Made by a program: the position numbers and the translations under genes | Notes under the pieces: generated by a model | What the model saw: only the letters and a program-made list of their open reading frames with translations | Databases searched by the model: none | What the model was told of the DNA's origin: nothing | In this document: positions 25,337 to 32,446 of the stretch, piece after piece | How positions within the stretch are numbered: the first letter of the stretch is position 1 | Layout: every line of letters begins with the position of its first letter | Source of the DNA: an uncultured Clostridia bacterium | GTDB lineage: Bacteria; Bacillota; Clostridia; Christensenellales; Borkfalkiaceae | Direction of reading: 5' to 3' | Length of the DNA stretch: 64,000 nt | NCBI GenBank assembly: GCA_944376295.1 | Contig: CALWCE010000001.1 | Span: forward strand, 1-64,000

Positions 25337-25876
25337 AAGAAAGAGAAAGAAACACACAAACAAAGTTACTTTCTCACAAATAACCACAAGGGGACTACTC
25401 CAATGTGCACGTAAACCGATGCAACTTTAGGACGATCTCACAAGGAAGGAAAGACCAATGCACAATTAACGCGATAACTTCATGAGGCGGAAATTGAATC
25501 AGCGAGGGCTACTCCAATGACCATGTGACCCAAGTGGCAAAGGCAAGCGGGGAAAGCAGGCTGGACCCGCAAAGCGGAGATTCTACTCCGAGAAAATCTC
25601 ATATCGGGAGGTACGCTTGATATGACAAACTTCATTCCCCGTGAGGCGAGGAAGATCTCGGATAAGGAGGACAGACCAACGTACAATTTCACCGAAGGGG
25701 CGCAAAGCTGATCGGATGAACAGAACTTAAAGCGATCGACCCACTTGATCGCACCGGAAGTTTGATTCCACATTGAGTTCAAGCCGAGAAGTGCCGAAAC
25801 GGCCCGCCCCGGTCACAACTGAATTTGGCAAATAAATCCCTCCTCCGTGCGGCCGCGCGGAGGAGCTGTTTTTTTG
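25337..25876 (+). ncRNA. Candidate large structured non-coding RNA (~540 nt), family not recognised
   Basis: A consensus promoter and a strong terminator frame ~540 nt without a convincing gene and visibly less GC-rich than its neighbours. Internal structure is suggested by two copies of [G]CTACTCCAATG (25394-25405, 25509-25519). There are also two copies of a ~26-nt purine-rich block AAGGA[AG]GxxAGACCAAxGxACAATT (25442-25467, 25664-25689). Possible helices are GCGATC/GATCGC (25732-25737 with 25747-25752), CGGAG/CTCCG (25575-25579 with 25586-25590), CATATC/GATATG (25600-25605 with 25619-25624), CGAG/CTCG (25647-25650 with 25657-25660) and GCCG-AAA-CGGC (25793-25803). A long-range end-closing helix CAATGTG/CACATTG (25401-25407 with 25769-25775) is possible. 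CAAGTGG (25531-25537) can pair with the hairpin loop CCACTTG (25741-25747) as a pseudoknot. OLE, GOLLD, ROOL and raiA are known large RNAs of this size class; I cannot match it to any by eye. Confidence 0.62.
25840..25876 (+). terminator. Terminator of the large RNA
   Basis: The stem CTCCTCCG/CGGAGGAG (25840-25847 with 25858-25865) has a GC-rich loop and is followed by CTGTTTTTTTGTTGTTTT. Confidence 0.85.
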
Positions 25877-26230
25877 TTGTTTTCGAGGGCGGGGGCTTTG
25901 CCGCCCCTTTTCGTTCGGCGGGACGGGATGTTTAGGGTTGTTTTCGAGGGGCGGGCTCTTTGACGCCCCCTTCCGCTTGTTTGAACAGCGGGAGAGTTTT
26001 TCGTGTTCCCCCTTTTTTCCTTATCAGGGCGACGAGCGAACTTGTTATCCCCACTTCCTTTCGTGCGCAGCGGGGAGATGTTTGGGGCTGTTTTCGGGGG
26101 CGGGGGCTTTGCCTCCCCTTCCGCTTGTATGAACAGCGGGAGAATTTTTCATATTCCCCCTTTTTTCCTTATCAGGGCGATGGACAACCCTATTTATATC
26201 TCCCCTTCCGTTCGGCGGCGGGGGGATGTT
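25873..26230. repeat. Tandem ~150-bp repeats (one partial, two full units), non-coding
   Basis: Units at about 25935-26083 and 26084-26230 share GGG[TC]TGTTTTCG-GGGGCGGG-CTTTG-C-CCCCTTCCGCTTGT-TGAACAGCGGGAGA, then TTCCCCCTTTTTTCCTTATCAGGGCGA. A 62-bp partial unit at 25873-25934 keeps only the two ends. Each full unit can form three hairpins (GGGCGGG/CCCGCCC-like, CCGCTTGTT/AACAGCGG, GGGAGAAT/ATTCCCC). No supported open frame is present. The rest of the spacer, to 26607, holds a pyrimidine-rich stretch and the palindromic sequence described next. Confidence 0.75.
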
Positions 26231-26339
26231 AGGCGTTTTGTCCTCCCTCCCCTTTTCGGAGAAGGGAGAAGCGTTTTCCGGAGACGAAGAAAAGGGGTTG
26301 GAGTTTTTTGGCGGAAGAAGAGAACTGCCTTGATCGGAA

Positions 26340-26607
26340 ACGAACTTGAAAAATCAAGGCGACTCCCTCAGTCACGGTGTCGACTTTCAGCCGAACGCCG
26401 TGACAGCGTCTCGCGCGGTAGAGACCGCGCTCGGTCAGGAAACGGCACGCTCCATGTGCCGTTTCCAAGTTCGCAGGCGGCAAAGAGCCCACCGGGCTCT
26501 TTGCAAGAAAGCGCCTGCTCACCCCCGAGGAGGCGCCTACAATATGGAATTGTACACAGTAAGAAAGCGCTTTCTCACCCTCAAGAAGGCGCCGAGAAAA
26601 ACATTCG
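26340..26607. repeat. Palindrome-rich intergenic repeat remnant
   Basis: The stretch contains GGAAACGGCAC...GTGCCGTTTCC at about 26438-26468, GCAAAGAGCCC-ACC-GGGCTCTTTGC at about 26483-26507, and the paired phrases AAGAAAGCGCCTGCTCACCCCCGAGGAGGCGC and AAGAAAGCGCTTTCTCACCCTCAAGAAGGCGC near 26508-26540 and 26562-26592. 'CCCTCAGTCACGGTGTCGAC...CCGTGAC' recalls the CCCTCCGTCACG phrase in 5760-6331. It looks like one of a family of dispersed intergenic elements and not a gene. Confidence 0.45.
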
Positions 26608-27141
26608 TCAGATACGCTCGGCGGAGAGTAAATCGTTTCCACGCTCCAGAATGTCTGCAAGCTTTTCCTCCGTCTCGTCGATGACGGGCAGCAGCGCTTT
26701 TGTTTTTTTGGAGGCGAGCCTCTTATAGATCGGATAGTTGACGCCGCAGAGCACGATCCCGATCATTCCCAACACGATGCCGCCGACAAATGCGGGGATG
26801 CTGCCTTCAACGAGCAGGGTAAGGCTCATCCCTCCGCCCAAAATGAGCACCGCAATGCAGCCGAAGAGATAGGAAAACACGCTTGCCCCCCATGTTTTGG
26901 CGCGCTCGAGCCCGCCGATGCAGACGAACGTATCCTCTGCCTGCCGCTCAAGCTTTACGAGCTCCTGTTTATGGGGGGTATGCCTGTCGCGCTTCAGGGA
27001 GAGCGTGACGCCGTCGAGCGCGGGCGACGTTCCCGTCACTTCCCAGCCAAACGCCTCGTATAGGTCCATCGCCCTCGTCTTGTCCTTTGCTTTGACCGAT
27101 ACCGTCCTGTATTCATAGGACACATGATCTTTTTCCTGCAT
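26608..27141 (-). CDS. Uncharacterised two-helix membrane protein
   Basis: This 177-residue protein of unknown function starts at 27141, where GAGAGGT lies about 7 nt before the ATG; an upstream extension has no such site. Residues 1-75 are soluble, with a VSYEYRTVSVKAKDKTRAMDLYEAFGWEVTG pattern that suggests a small alpha/beta domain, followed by KLERQAEDTFVCIGGLERAK. Two membrane segments follow (SYLFGCIAVLILGGGMSLTLLV and IPAFVGGIVLGMIGIVLCGVNYPI), then a cytoplasmic helical tail rich in charged residues. It is divergent from the TetR regulator gene and may be its target. Confidence 0.7.
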   Translation of the reverse strand: MQEKDHVSYEYRTVSVKAKDKTRAMDLYEAFGWEVTGTSPALDGVTLSLKRDRHTPHKQELVKLERQAEDTFVCIGGLERAKTWGASVFSYLFGCIAVLILGGGMSLTLLVEGSIPAFVGGIVLGMIGIVLCGVNYPIYKRLASKKTKALLPVIDETEEKLADILERGNDLLSAERI

Positions 27142-27198
27142 CAATATTACCTCTCTTTGCAAAATATTCCTGCGGGAAACTGCCGACACGCGTTTCGG

Positions 27199-27287
27199 TT
27201 GACTTTCCCGTAAGACAGGTGTATCATACTATCAACGGCGGAAAAGAGCAATCGTCCGAACGGGCGATAAGACACAAGCACCCGTTC
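27199..27287 (+). promoter_or_regulatory. Promoter and possible operator of the TetR-type regulator
   Basis: TTGACT at 27199-27204 and TATCAT at 27222-27227 are spaced by 17 bp. In the leader, GAACGGG (27258-27264) and CCCGTTC (27281-27287) form an inverted repeat with a 16-nt centre, a candidate binding site for the regulator. Both lie in the spacer between the divergent genes starting at 27141 and 27325. Confidence 0.5.
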
Positions 27288-27324
27288 TGTCGCCGAAAAT
27301 GAAACATACGGGGGAATTTGTCTC

Positions 27325-27858
27325 ATGCAATACGCACAGCCTGCACCCGAAGACTACACGCGGCACTACATCGTAACGGCGCTTTTCAAGCTGATGCACG
27401 AATATGAGTACGAAAAGATCGCCGTCACCGACATCGTCCGAAAAGCAGGGGTGGGACGGGCGACCTTCTACCGCTACTTCCGAAGCAAGGAAGACGTCAT
27501 CGTCTATTATTTCGAGCGCAATACGCGCGAATTCGTCTTTGCCCGCCGCATCTATCCCCGCTGCAGAGAGGACTACGTTCAGGTAGTGACCGATGTTCTC
27601 GCCATGTTCCAAAAGCAGAAAGAGCCGTTCAAGCTGATAAAACAGGCGCATCTGAGCGATCTCTATCTCGATTTCCTCAATCAGAATTTTGTACGCACCT
27701 TTGAAGAGGAACACCCCGGGGAAAACCCCTACCTTCCCTATCTCTATGCAGGGATGCTATATAACGTCTCGATGAAATGGTTGGAGGGTGACTGCCGCGA
27801 GGAGATCGGCTTGCTTGCGGAGCTCATCGTCGATGCCATCTACACGCGGGACGAGTAA
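27325..27858 (+). CDS. TetR/AcrR-family transcriptional regulator
   Basis: This 177-residue regulator has an N-terminal HTH (ALFKLMHEYEYEKIAVTDIVRKAGVGRATFYRYFRSKEDVIVYYF, about residues 19-63), the canonical TetR DNA-binding domain. The C-terminal helical domain (IYPRCREDYVQVVTDVLAMFQKQKEPFKLIKQ) would sense an unknown ligand. The divergent neighbour is a small membrane protein, so local regulation is plausible. A 34-bp perfect palindrome at 27868-27901, starting GGCGCGGCGGCGGGC, follows and may act as its terminator. Confidence 0.9.
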   Translation: MQYAQPAPEDYTRHYIVTALFKLMHEYEYEKIAVTDIVRKAGVGRATFYRYFRSKEDVIVYYFERNTREFVFARRIYPRCREDYVQVVTDVLAMFQKQKEPFKLIKQAHLSDLYLDFLNQNFVRTFEEEHPGENPYLPYLYAGMLYNVSMKWLEGDCREEIGLLAELIVDAIYTRDE

Positions 27859-27943
27859 ATTTAATGCGGCGCGGCGGCGGGCATATGCCCGCCGCCGCGC
27901 CCGCCGTTCTGTTTCGCTCACCCCTTGCGGGGATTTTTGCTTT

Positions 27944-27999
27944 TTCCGACAAACAAAGACGCAACTTGCGCACGTTTCCCACCTCATCGCCCTTATAAT
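27944..27999 (+). promoter_or_regulatory. Spo0A-type promoter of spoIIE
   Basis: TATAAT at 27994-27999 is preceded at 22 bp, not 17, by TTGCGC (27966-27971), the long spacing known for Spo0A-activated spoIIE and spoIIG promoters. TTCCGACAAA at 27945-27954 reads TTTGTCGGAA on the other strand, close to the 0A box (TTTGTCGAA). GAGGTGG precedes the start at 28026. Confidence 0.5.
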
Positions 28000-28025
28000 G
28001 AAGGAAATATCGCCCGAGGTGGTCT

Positions 28026-30305
28026 ATGAAAGGAACCGTCTTCACGACCCCGCTCACGCTCAGGACGGCGGGAAAATACTGCGCGCTGCTCGCCTCCATG
28101 GTGCTTCTCAACTTTGCGCTGCCGCGGAGAGAGCCGCTCTCCTCAGCGCTTCTTTATGCCGCGCTCGCCTGCGGATTCGACCCGCTCCTTGCCGCCGCTT
28201 CCCATCTTCTCGCCGCAACAGCCGCCCTCTCGTGGATGGCGGCGCTCTCCGCCCTCTTGCAGGCGGTCCTTCTTTCGGGCGGCTTCTGGCTCTTCAGGCG
28301 CTTGAAGCGCAAGATGACGTGGGAAAAGTATATCCTGCTCGTCCTTGCCCAGCTCCCCTTTGCCTTTTTCTTCCCGCATGCGGGGTATGCGCTGCCCCTC
28401 TCTCCCGTCTGGCAGAAGGCGCTGCTTTCCCTTTTGACGGCGGCGCTTGCCCTTTTATTCGAGGGCGGGCTGGACGCGCTTTTAACGCGCGCCTTCCGCT
28501 GCCGCCTCACCGCCGCTCAGCTTCTGGAAGTCTCCCTTTTGTGGCTCTTTGGAGGCGCGGGGATATGCTCGGCGCTCGGCGAGCCCGTCTTTTACGCCGT
28601 CTCGCTCACGGCGCTCCTGCTTGCCGTGCATCTTTTGAAAAACGCCGCCGCGGTGCCCCTCTCCGTCGTGCTCTCGCTCCCGCTCTGCCTTTCGCACGCC
28701 GATCTTCTGCCGATGGCGACCTATTCCGCCTGCGCGTGCATTGCCCTCCTTCTCACGCCGTACGGGCGCATCGCCTCGGCGCTCTCCCTGCTTCTGTGCT
28801 TCCCCGCCGCAATGGCGCTCGAGGGGCTGTATGCGGAGAGCACGGCGCGCATCGTCTTCACGCTCGCCGCCTGCCTTGTCGCCGTCATTTTGACCATCGC
28901 CCTGCCCGAAAAGCTCTACCGCCGCGCCAAACATACGCTGCTCTTTTACCGCGAACGTACCCTTCCTCGCATCGCCATCAACCGCAGCCGCCGCGCCGTC
29001 GGGGAACGGCTGTATGAAGTTTCCTCCCTCTTCCGCGAGATCGAGACGGCTTTTTCGGAAGAGGACGGAAAGCGGGATACCGCCGCCGCCCTTGCTCAGG
29101 AGCTGAGATATACCATCTGCACGGACTGCGAAGGAAGGCAGCGCTGCGAAAAGGAAGGGCTGTTCGCCTCGATGGACCGCCTCGTCTCGGTGGGCGCTGT
29201 CAAGGGGCAGGTGAGCCTCGTCGACCTTCCCGCCGACCTCGGCGCGAAATGCCGCAACGCCGCGGGGCTGCTGTTCGCCTGCAACCGCCTGCTCGCCCAA
29301 TACCAGGGCACGGTGCGCGAGGAAGAGAGCGCGCGCGAAAGCCGCAGGATCCTCGCAGAGCAGGCGCACGGCGTGAGCGAAATTTTGCGCGACATCGCCC
29401 TCGAACAGAGCGAGGAGTGCGTCTTTTCGGAGGGGGAAAACGCGCTGGCGGGCGCGCTGGCGCAGGCGGGCATTTTAAGCTCGGAAGTGTTCGTGTACGG
29501 CGAAGGAGGTTCGGTCACCGTGAGCCTCACCCTGCCGCAGACGGTGAGCGCCAAGCGGCTGTGCTCGGTCGCGAGCGCCGCCCTCGGGGTGCCCCTCTCG
29601 CTGGCGGAAAAGATCGTCCTCTCCCCCACGAGCGCCTGCTTTGTGTTAAGAAGAAAGCCCGAATTCGACGCGGCGTTCGGCGTTGCGACGAAGCCGAAGG
29701 AGGGCGAGACGCGGAGCGGCGATACTTACTCCGTCTTGAAGATCGACGAGCGGCGCTTCCTCGTCGCCCTTTCGGACGGGATGGGCAGCGGTGCCGAGGC
29801 GCGCGACGTTTCCGACCGCACGCTGACCCTGCTCGAAAGCTTTTATAAGGCAAAGATGCCCTCCGAGACGGTGCTCTCCACCGTCAACCGCCTCATCTCC
29901 TATTCGGGCGAAGAACGGTTTTCCTGTCTGGACCTTGCCGCCGTCGACCTCGACACGGGGGATGCGGATATCGTCAAGATCGGCTCGCCCGTCGGCTTTA
30001 TCCTGGCGCAGGAGGAACTGAGAGTGCTCGAAGGCGAATCTCTCCCCTTGGGGATGCTGGAAGCCGTGCACCCCGCGACGCTCCGCGCGACACTGCATGC
30101 GGGGGACTTCATGCTCTTCATGAGCGACGGCGTAACGCAGGCGTTCGGCTCTTCTGCGGAGCTTTACGCTTACTTAAGCGCGCTCCGTCCCATCAACCCG
30201 CAGTCTCTCGCCGAAGAAGTGCTCAAAAAGGCGCTCGGCTGCTATCGGGGGAAGGCGGAGGACGACATGACGGTGCTTGCCGTCAAACTCATGAAGACGG
30301 CGTAA
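28026..30305 (+). CDS. spoIIE: Stage II sporulation protein E (SpoIIE), PP2C phosphatase
   Basis: This 759-residue protein dephosphorylates SpoIIAA to release sigma-F in the forespore and takes part in polar septation. The N-terminal third is about ten membrane segments. A regulatory region follows (ERLYEVSSLFREIETAF; a cysteine cluster TICTDCEGRQRCEKEG). The C-terminal PP2C domain, from about residue 555, shows GDTYSVLKIDERRFLVALSDGMGSGAEA (metal-binding Asp-Gly), LFMSDGV and DDMTVLAVKL. Length is a little under the B. subtilis protein. It stands alone between GC-rich palindromes. Confidence 0.96.
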   Translation: MKGTVFTTPLTLRTAGKYCALLASMVLLNFALPRREPLSSALLYAALACGFDPLLAAASHLLAATAALSWMAALSALLQAVLLSGGFWLFRRLKRKMTWEKYILLVLAQLPFAFFFPHAGYALPLSPVWQKALLSLLTAALALLFEGGLDALLTRAFRCRLTAAQLLEVSLLWLFGGAGICSALGEPVFYAVSLTALLLAVHLLKNAAAVPLSVVLSLPLCLSHADLLPMATYSACACIALLLTPYGRIASALSLLLCFPAAMALEGLYAESTARIVFTLAACLVAVILTIALPEKLYRRAKHTLLFYRERTLPRIAINRSRRAVGERLYEVSSLFREIETAFSEEDGKRDTAAALAQELRYTICTDCEGRQRCEKEGLFASMDRLVSVGAVKGQVSLVDLPADLGAKCRNAAGLLFACNRLLAQYQGTVREEESARESRRILAEQAHGVSEILRDIALEQSEECVFSEGENALAGALAQAGILSSEVFVYGEGGSVTVSLTLPQTVSAKRLCSVASAALGVPLSLAEKIVLSPTSACFVLRRKPEFDAAFGVATKPKEGETRSGDTYSVLKIDERRFLVALSDGMGSGAEARDVSDRTLTLLESFYKAKMPSETVLSTVNRLISYSGEERFSCLDLAAVDLDTGDADIVKIGSPVGFILAQEELRVLEGESLPLGMLEAVHPATLRATLHAGDFMLFMSDGVTQAFGSSAELYAYLSALRPINPQSLAEEVLKKALGCYRGKAEDDMTVLAVKLMKTA

Positions 30306-30321
30306 AAGGAATATAGGGAAT

Positions 30322-30397
30322 GCCGCCGCGCGCCTTTCGGCGCGCGGCGGCAAGAAATAAGAAGCGCCCGCGGGCGGCTGACGCCGCCCGCGGGCGC
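30322..30397. terminator. Two stem-loops between convergent spoIIE and ybaK
   Basis: GCCGCCGCGCGCC-TTTC-GGCGCGCGGCGGC (30322-30351) follows spoIIE. A second stem, with 15-bp arms at 30364-30378 and 30383-30397 around TGAC, is followed on the minus strand by TTCTTATTTCTT, fitting termination of the leftward ybaK gene. Confidence 0.65.
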
Positions 30398-30411
30398 ATA
30401 CTGCTGAATAT

Positions 30412-30876
30412 TCAACTGCGGATGAGGTCGCAAAGTCCGGCGGGGATGGCGCTTTTCACCGCCTCGAACGTCGTTTCGAGCTGCACGCCCACCTTGCCCG
30501 CGCTCATCATGAGGGGGCCGTCCTTTGCCGTCTCGTGGAAGAAGGTCGGGAAGAGCTTCTTCATGCCGAGAGGCGAACAGCCGCCGTGAACATAACCCGT
30601 GAGCGGGAAGAGCTCCTTCTGCGGCAGCATCTCGACGGACTTCTCCCCCGCCGCCTTCGCCGCCTTTTTGAGGTCGAGCTCTGCCGCCACGGGGATGACG
30701 AACACATAGTATTTTCTCGGGCTGCCCACGGTGACGAGCGTCTTGAAGGCGCGTTCGGGATCCTGCCCCAGAGCCGCCGCCACTTCCTTGCCCGAAAGCG
30801 CGCCGCCCTCGTAGGTATGCACCTTGTACTGAGCGCCCGCCCGTTCTAAAATGCGCATGGCGTTGGTCTTTTCCAT
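30412..30876 (-). CDS. ybaK: Cys-tRNA(Pro)/aminoacyl-tRNA deacylase, YbaK/EbsC family
   Basis: This 154-residue editing enzyme hydrolyses mischarged tRNA (typically Cys-tRNA-Pro) in trans. Family landmarks are KVHTYEGGALSGKEVAAALGQDPERAFKTLVT, the PVAAELDLKKAAKAAGEKSVEMLP stretch with its conserved lysines, and LTGYVHGGCSPLGMKKLFPTFFHE. The start at 30876 has AGGAGC upstream; the frame is open further but without a ribosome site. It lies downstream of the terminator of the pyrophosphatase/SGNH operon, with no clear promoter of its own. Confidence 0.93.
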   Translation of the reverse strand: MEKTNAMRILERAGAQYKVHTYEGGALSGKEVAAALGQDPERAFKTLVTVGSPRKYYVFVIPVAAELDLKKAAKAAGEKSVEMLPQKELFPLTGYVHGGCSPLGMKKLFPTFFHETAKDGPLMMSAGKVGVQLETTFEAVKSAIPAGLCDLIRS

Positions 30877-30897
30877 CGATCTGCTCCTATTTGCTCC

Positions 30898-30925
30898 GAG
30901 AAAAGCGGGAGGTCTCCCCTCCCGC
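30898..30925 (-). terminator. Terminator of the ppa-SGNH operon
   Basis: Read leftwards, GCGGGAGG-GGAGA-CCTCCCGC is followed by TTTTCT. It lies about 57 nt past the SGNH stop and just upstream of ybaK. Three near-identical GTGTTGTTG repeats (30925-30971) fill the space before it. Confidence 0.75.
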
Positions 30926-30982
30926 CGTGTTGTTGCGGCGACGTGTTGTTGTGACACCGTGTTGTTGCGGTGCAGCCCGTCC

Positions 30983-31591
30983 TCAGCCGAGATACTTCCT
31001 CAGCTCCTTGATGACGAGGTCTGCAATATAACGGCAGCCGCGATGCGTGGGATGCACGCCGTCCGTCGAGAACTGCCTCGGGTCGATGTCCTGCGTCACG
31101 CCCGTGAAGATCTCGTCCACGGGGATGAGGGTGAGCTCCTGCTCTTCTGCGATGGCGCGGATGATCGCAAGGAACTTGTTGAGGAAGGGGCGGAAGCGCT
31201 GCTTGTCGCCGATGGGCAGCACATAGGGCTGCACGAGGAAGAGCGTGGCGCCCGTGCCTTTGAGCTCCTTGACAAGTTCGCGGTAATTCGCTTCGAACTG
31301 TTCGGGGGTGACGACCTCGCCTAAGGAGAAGCGGCACCACACGTCGTTGACGCCCGCCTGCAGCACGATGAAATCGGGGTGTTCGTCGATGACGTCCTCT
31401 TTGACGCGCGCCAAAAGGTCTGCGGTGCGGTTGCCCCCCACGCCGCGATTGACGATCTCGATCTTTTCGTCGGGGTAAAGCAGGCGGAGCTTGCCCGCCG
31501 CGATCTTGACGTAGCCCACGCCGAGATCGTTGGGATCGAGCAGGTTGCGGCCGGACTCGGTGATGGAGTCGCCGAAAAATACGATCTTCAT
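30983..31591 (-). CDS. SGNH/GDSL-type hydrolase (esterase)
   Basis: This 202-residue SGNH hydrolase has block I FFGDSITESG (Ser nucleophile near residue 8), block II RGVGGNRTADLLAR, block III LQAGVNDVW and block V DGVHPTHRGCRYIAD (catalytic Asp and His). No signal peptide is seen, so it is cytoplasmic. It is likely to remove acetyl or similar ester groups from sugars; the natural substrate cannot be read from sequence. It starts 8 nt after the pyrophosphatase stop, with GAGGGGAG as ribosome site, and is the first of three such enzymes in the next 5 kb. Confidence 0.9.
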   Translation of the reverse strand: MKIVFFGDSITESGRNLLDPNDLGVGYVKIAAGKLRLLYPDEKIEIVNRGVGGNRTADLLARVKEDVIDEHPDFIVLQAGVNDVWCRFSLGEVVTPEQFEANYRELVKELKGTGATLFLVQPYVLPIGDKQRFRPFLNKFLAIIRAIAEEQELTLIPVDEIFTGVTQDIDPRQFSTDGVHPTHRGCRYIADLVIKELRKYLG

Positions 31592-31599
31592 GGCTCCCC

Positions 31600-32130
31600 T
31601 CACTTTGCGTACTTCGCGTTGTACGCCTTGATGCACTTTTTGATGATCTCCACGGCGTCGTCGCGGTGCGCGATCTCGCGCACGGTCGTCTTCTTGTGTT
31701 CGAGCGACTTATACACTTCGAAGAAGTGCATCATTTCCTCGAAGATGTGCTGAGGCAGCTCGTGGATGTCGTAATAGGTGTTGTAGGTGGGATCCTTGAA
31801 CGGGATGGCGATGATCTTCTCGTCTAAAGCGCCGCTGTCGATCATCTTGATGACCCCGATGGGATAGCAGTTCATGAGGGTCATGGGATAGATGGACTCG
31901 TTGCAGAGGATGAGGACATCCAAAGGGTCGCCGTCGTCCGCCAGAGTGCGCGGGATGAACCCGTAGTTGGCGGGATAGACGGTGGACGTGTAGAGCACGC
32001 GGTCGAGCTTCAAAATGCCCGTCTCTTTATCGAGCTCGTACTTCGCCTTGCAACCCTTGGGGATCTCGACGAGCGCTTCGAAATTGCTCGGCGTGATGCG
32101 TGAGGGATCGATATCGTGCCAGATGTTCAT
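31600..32130 (-). CDS. ppa: Inorganic pyrophosphatase, family I
   Basis: This 176-residue soluble enzyme hydrolyses pyrophosphate to phosphate and drives biosynthesis. The family I signature is complete: EIPKGCKAKYELDKETG (substrate Lys), LYTSTVYPANYGFIPRTLADDGDPLDVLI (the DxDPxD metal site) and KDPTYNTYYDIHELP. AAGGAG precedes the start. It is the lead gene of a unit with the SGNH hydrolase. Confidence 0.97.
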   Translation of the reverse strand: MNIWHDIDPSRITPSNFEALVEIPKGCKAKYELDKETGILKLDRVLYTSTVYPANYGFIPRTLADDGDPLDVLILCNESIYPMTLMNCYPIGVIKMIDSGALDEKIIAIPFKDPTYNTYYDIHELPQHIFEEMMHFFEVYKSLEHKKTTVREIAHRDDAVEIIKKCIKAYNAKYAK

Positions 32131-32174
32131 AGCAGTTTCTCCTTATTTTGACCTTGCTTTCACTTATCCCGTCT

Positions 32175-32203
32175 ATTTTAGCATACTTTCCCGCCCGCCG
32201 CAA
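32175..32203 (-). promoter_or_regulatory. Promoter of ppa
   Basis: Read leftwards, TTGCGG (32203-32198) and TAAAAT (32180-32175) are spaced by 17 bp, about 45 nt before the ppa start. Confidence 0.6.
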
Positions 32204-32252
32204 GAGGAGAAAGAAATTTTTTCGGATTTTTTTACTTTCTTCGGAAAAAACT

Positions 32253-32281
32253 TTGACTTTCGGGGCGAAGTATGCTATATT
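32253..32281 (+). promoter_or_regulatory. Promoter of tRNA-Ser
   Basis: TTGACT (32253-32258) and TATATT (32276-32281) are spaced by 17 bp, about 70 nt upstream of the tRNA. Confidence 0.6.
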
Positions 32282-32355
32282 GTTACAGTGCCTGCGGGGT
32301 GAACAGGAGAAAGCCTCCGCGGTGCGGAAATGAATATTTTTTACAAACTTGACAT

Positions 32356-32446
32356 GCGGTGATACCCAAGAGGCTCAAGGGGCGCCCCTGCTAAGGGCGT
32401 AGACGTGTTACAGCGTGCGAGGGTTCAAATCCCTCTCACCGCGCCA
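32356..32446 (+). tRNA. tRNA-Ser, anticodon GCU (reads AGC/AGU)
   Basis: The acceptor stem GCGGTGA pairs with TCACCGC, followed by discriminator G and an encoded CCA. The anticodon stem is CGCCC-CTGCTAA-GGGCG, giving GCT. The long variable arm (TAGACGTGTTACAGCGTGC) marks a class II tRNA, and the T arm is GAGGGTTCAAATCCCTC. The last 19 bases (32428-32446) recur exactly at 32689-32707. Confidence 0.95.

Noticed and set aside
25480-25782. A 100-codon minus-strand frame across the RNA
   Set aside because: No Shine-Dalgarno, no promoter and no recognisable protein features. The plus-strand promoter, terminator and helices explain the region better.
25873-26230. Possible CRISPR array
   Set aside because: Units are ~150 bp, tandem without spacers, and only two full copies exist; no cas genes are near.
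26003-26728. Plus-strand frames through the tandem repeats
   Set aside because: They cross repeat units and a palindromic spacer, then run antisense into the membrane-protein gene; low-complexity translation and no ribosome site.
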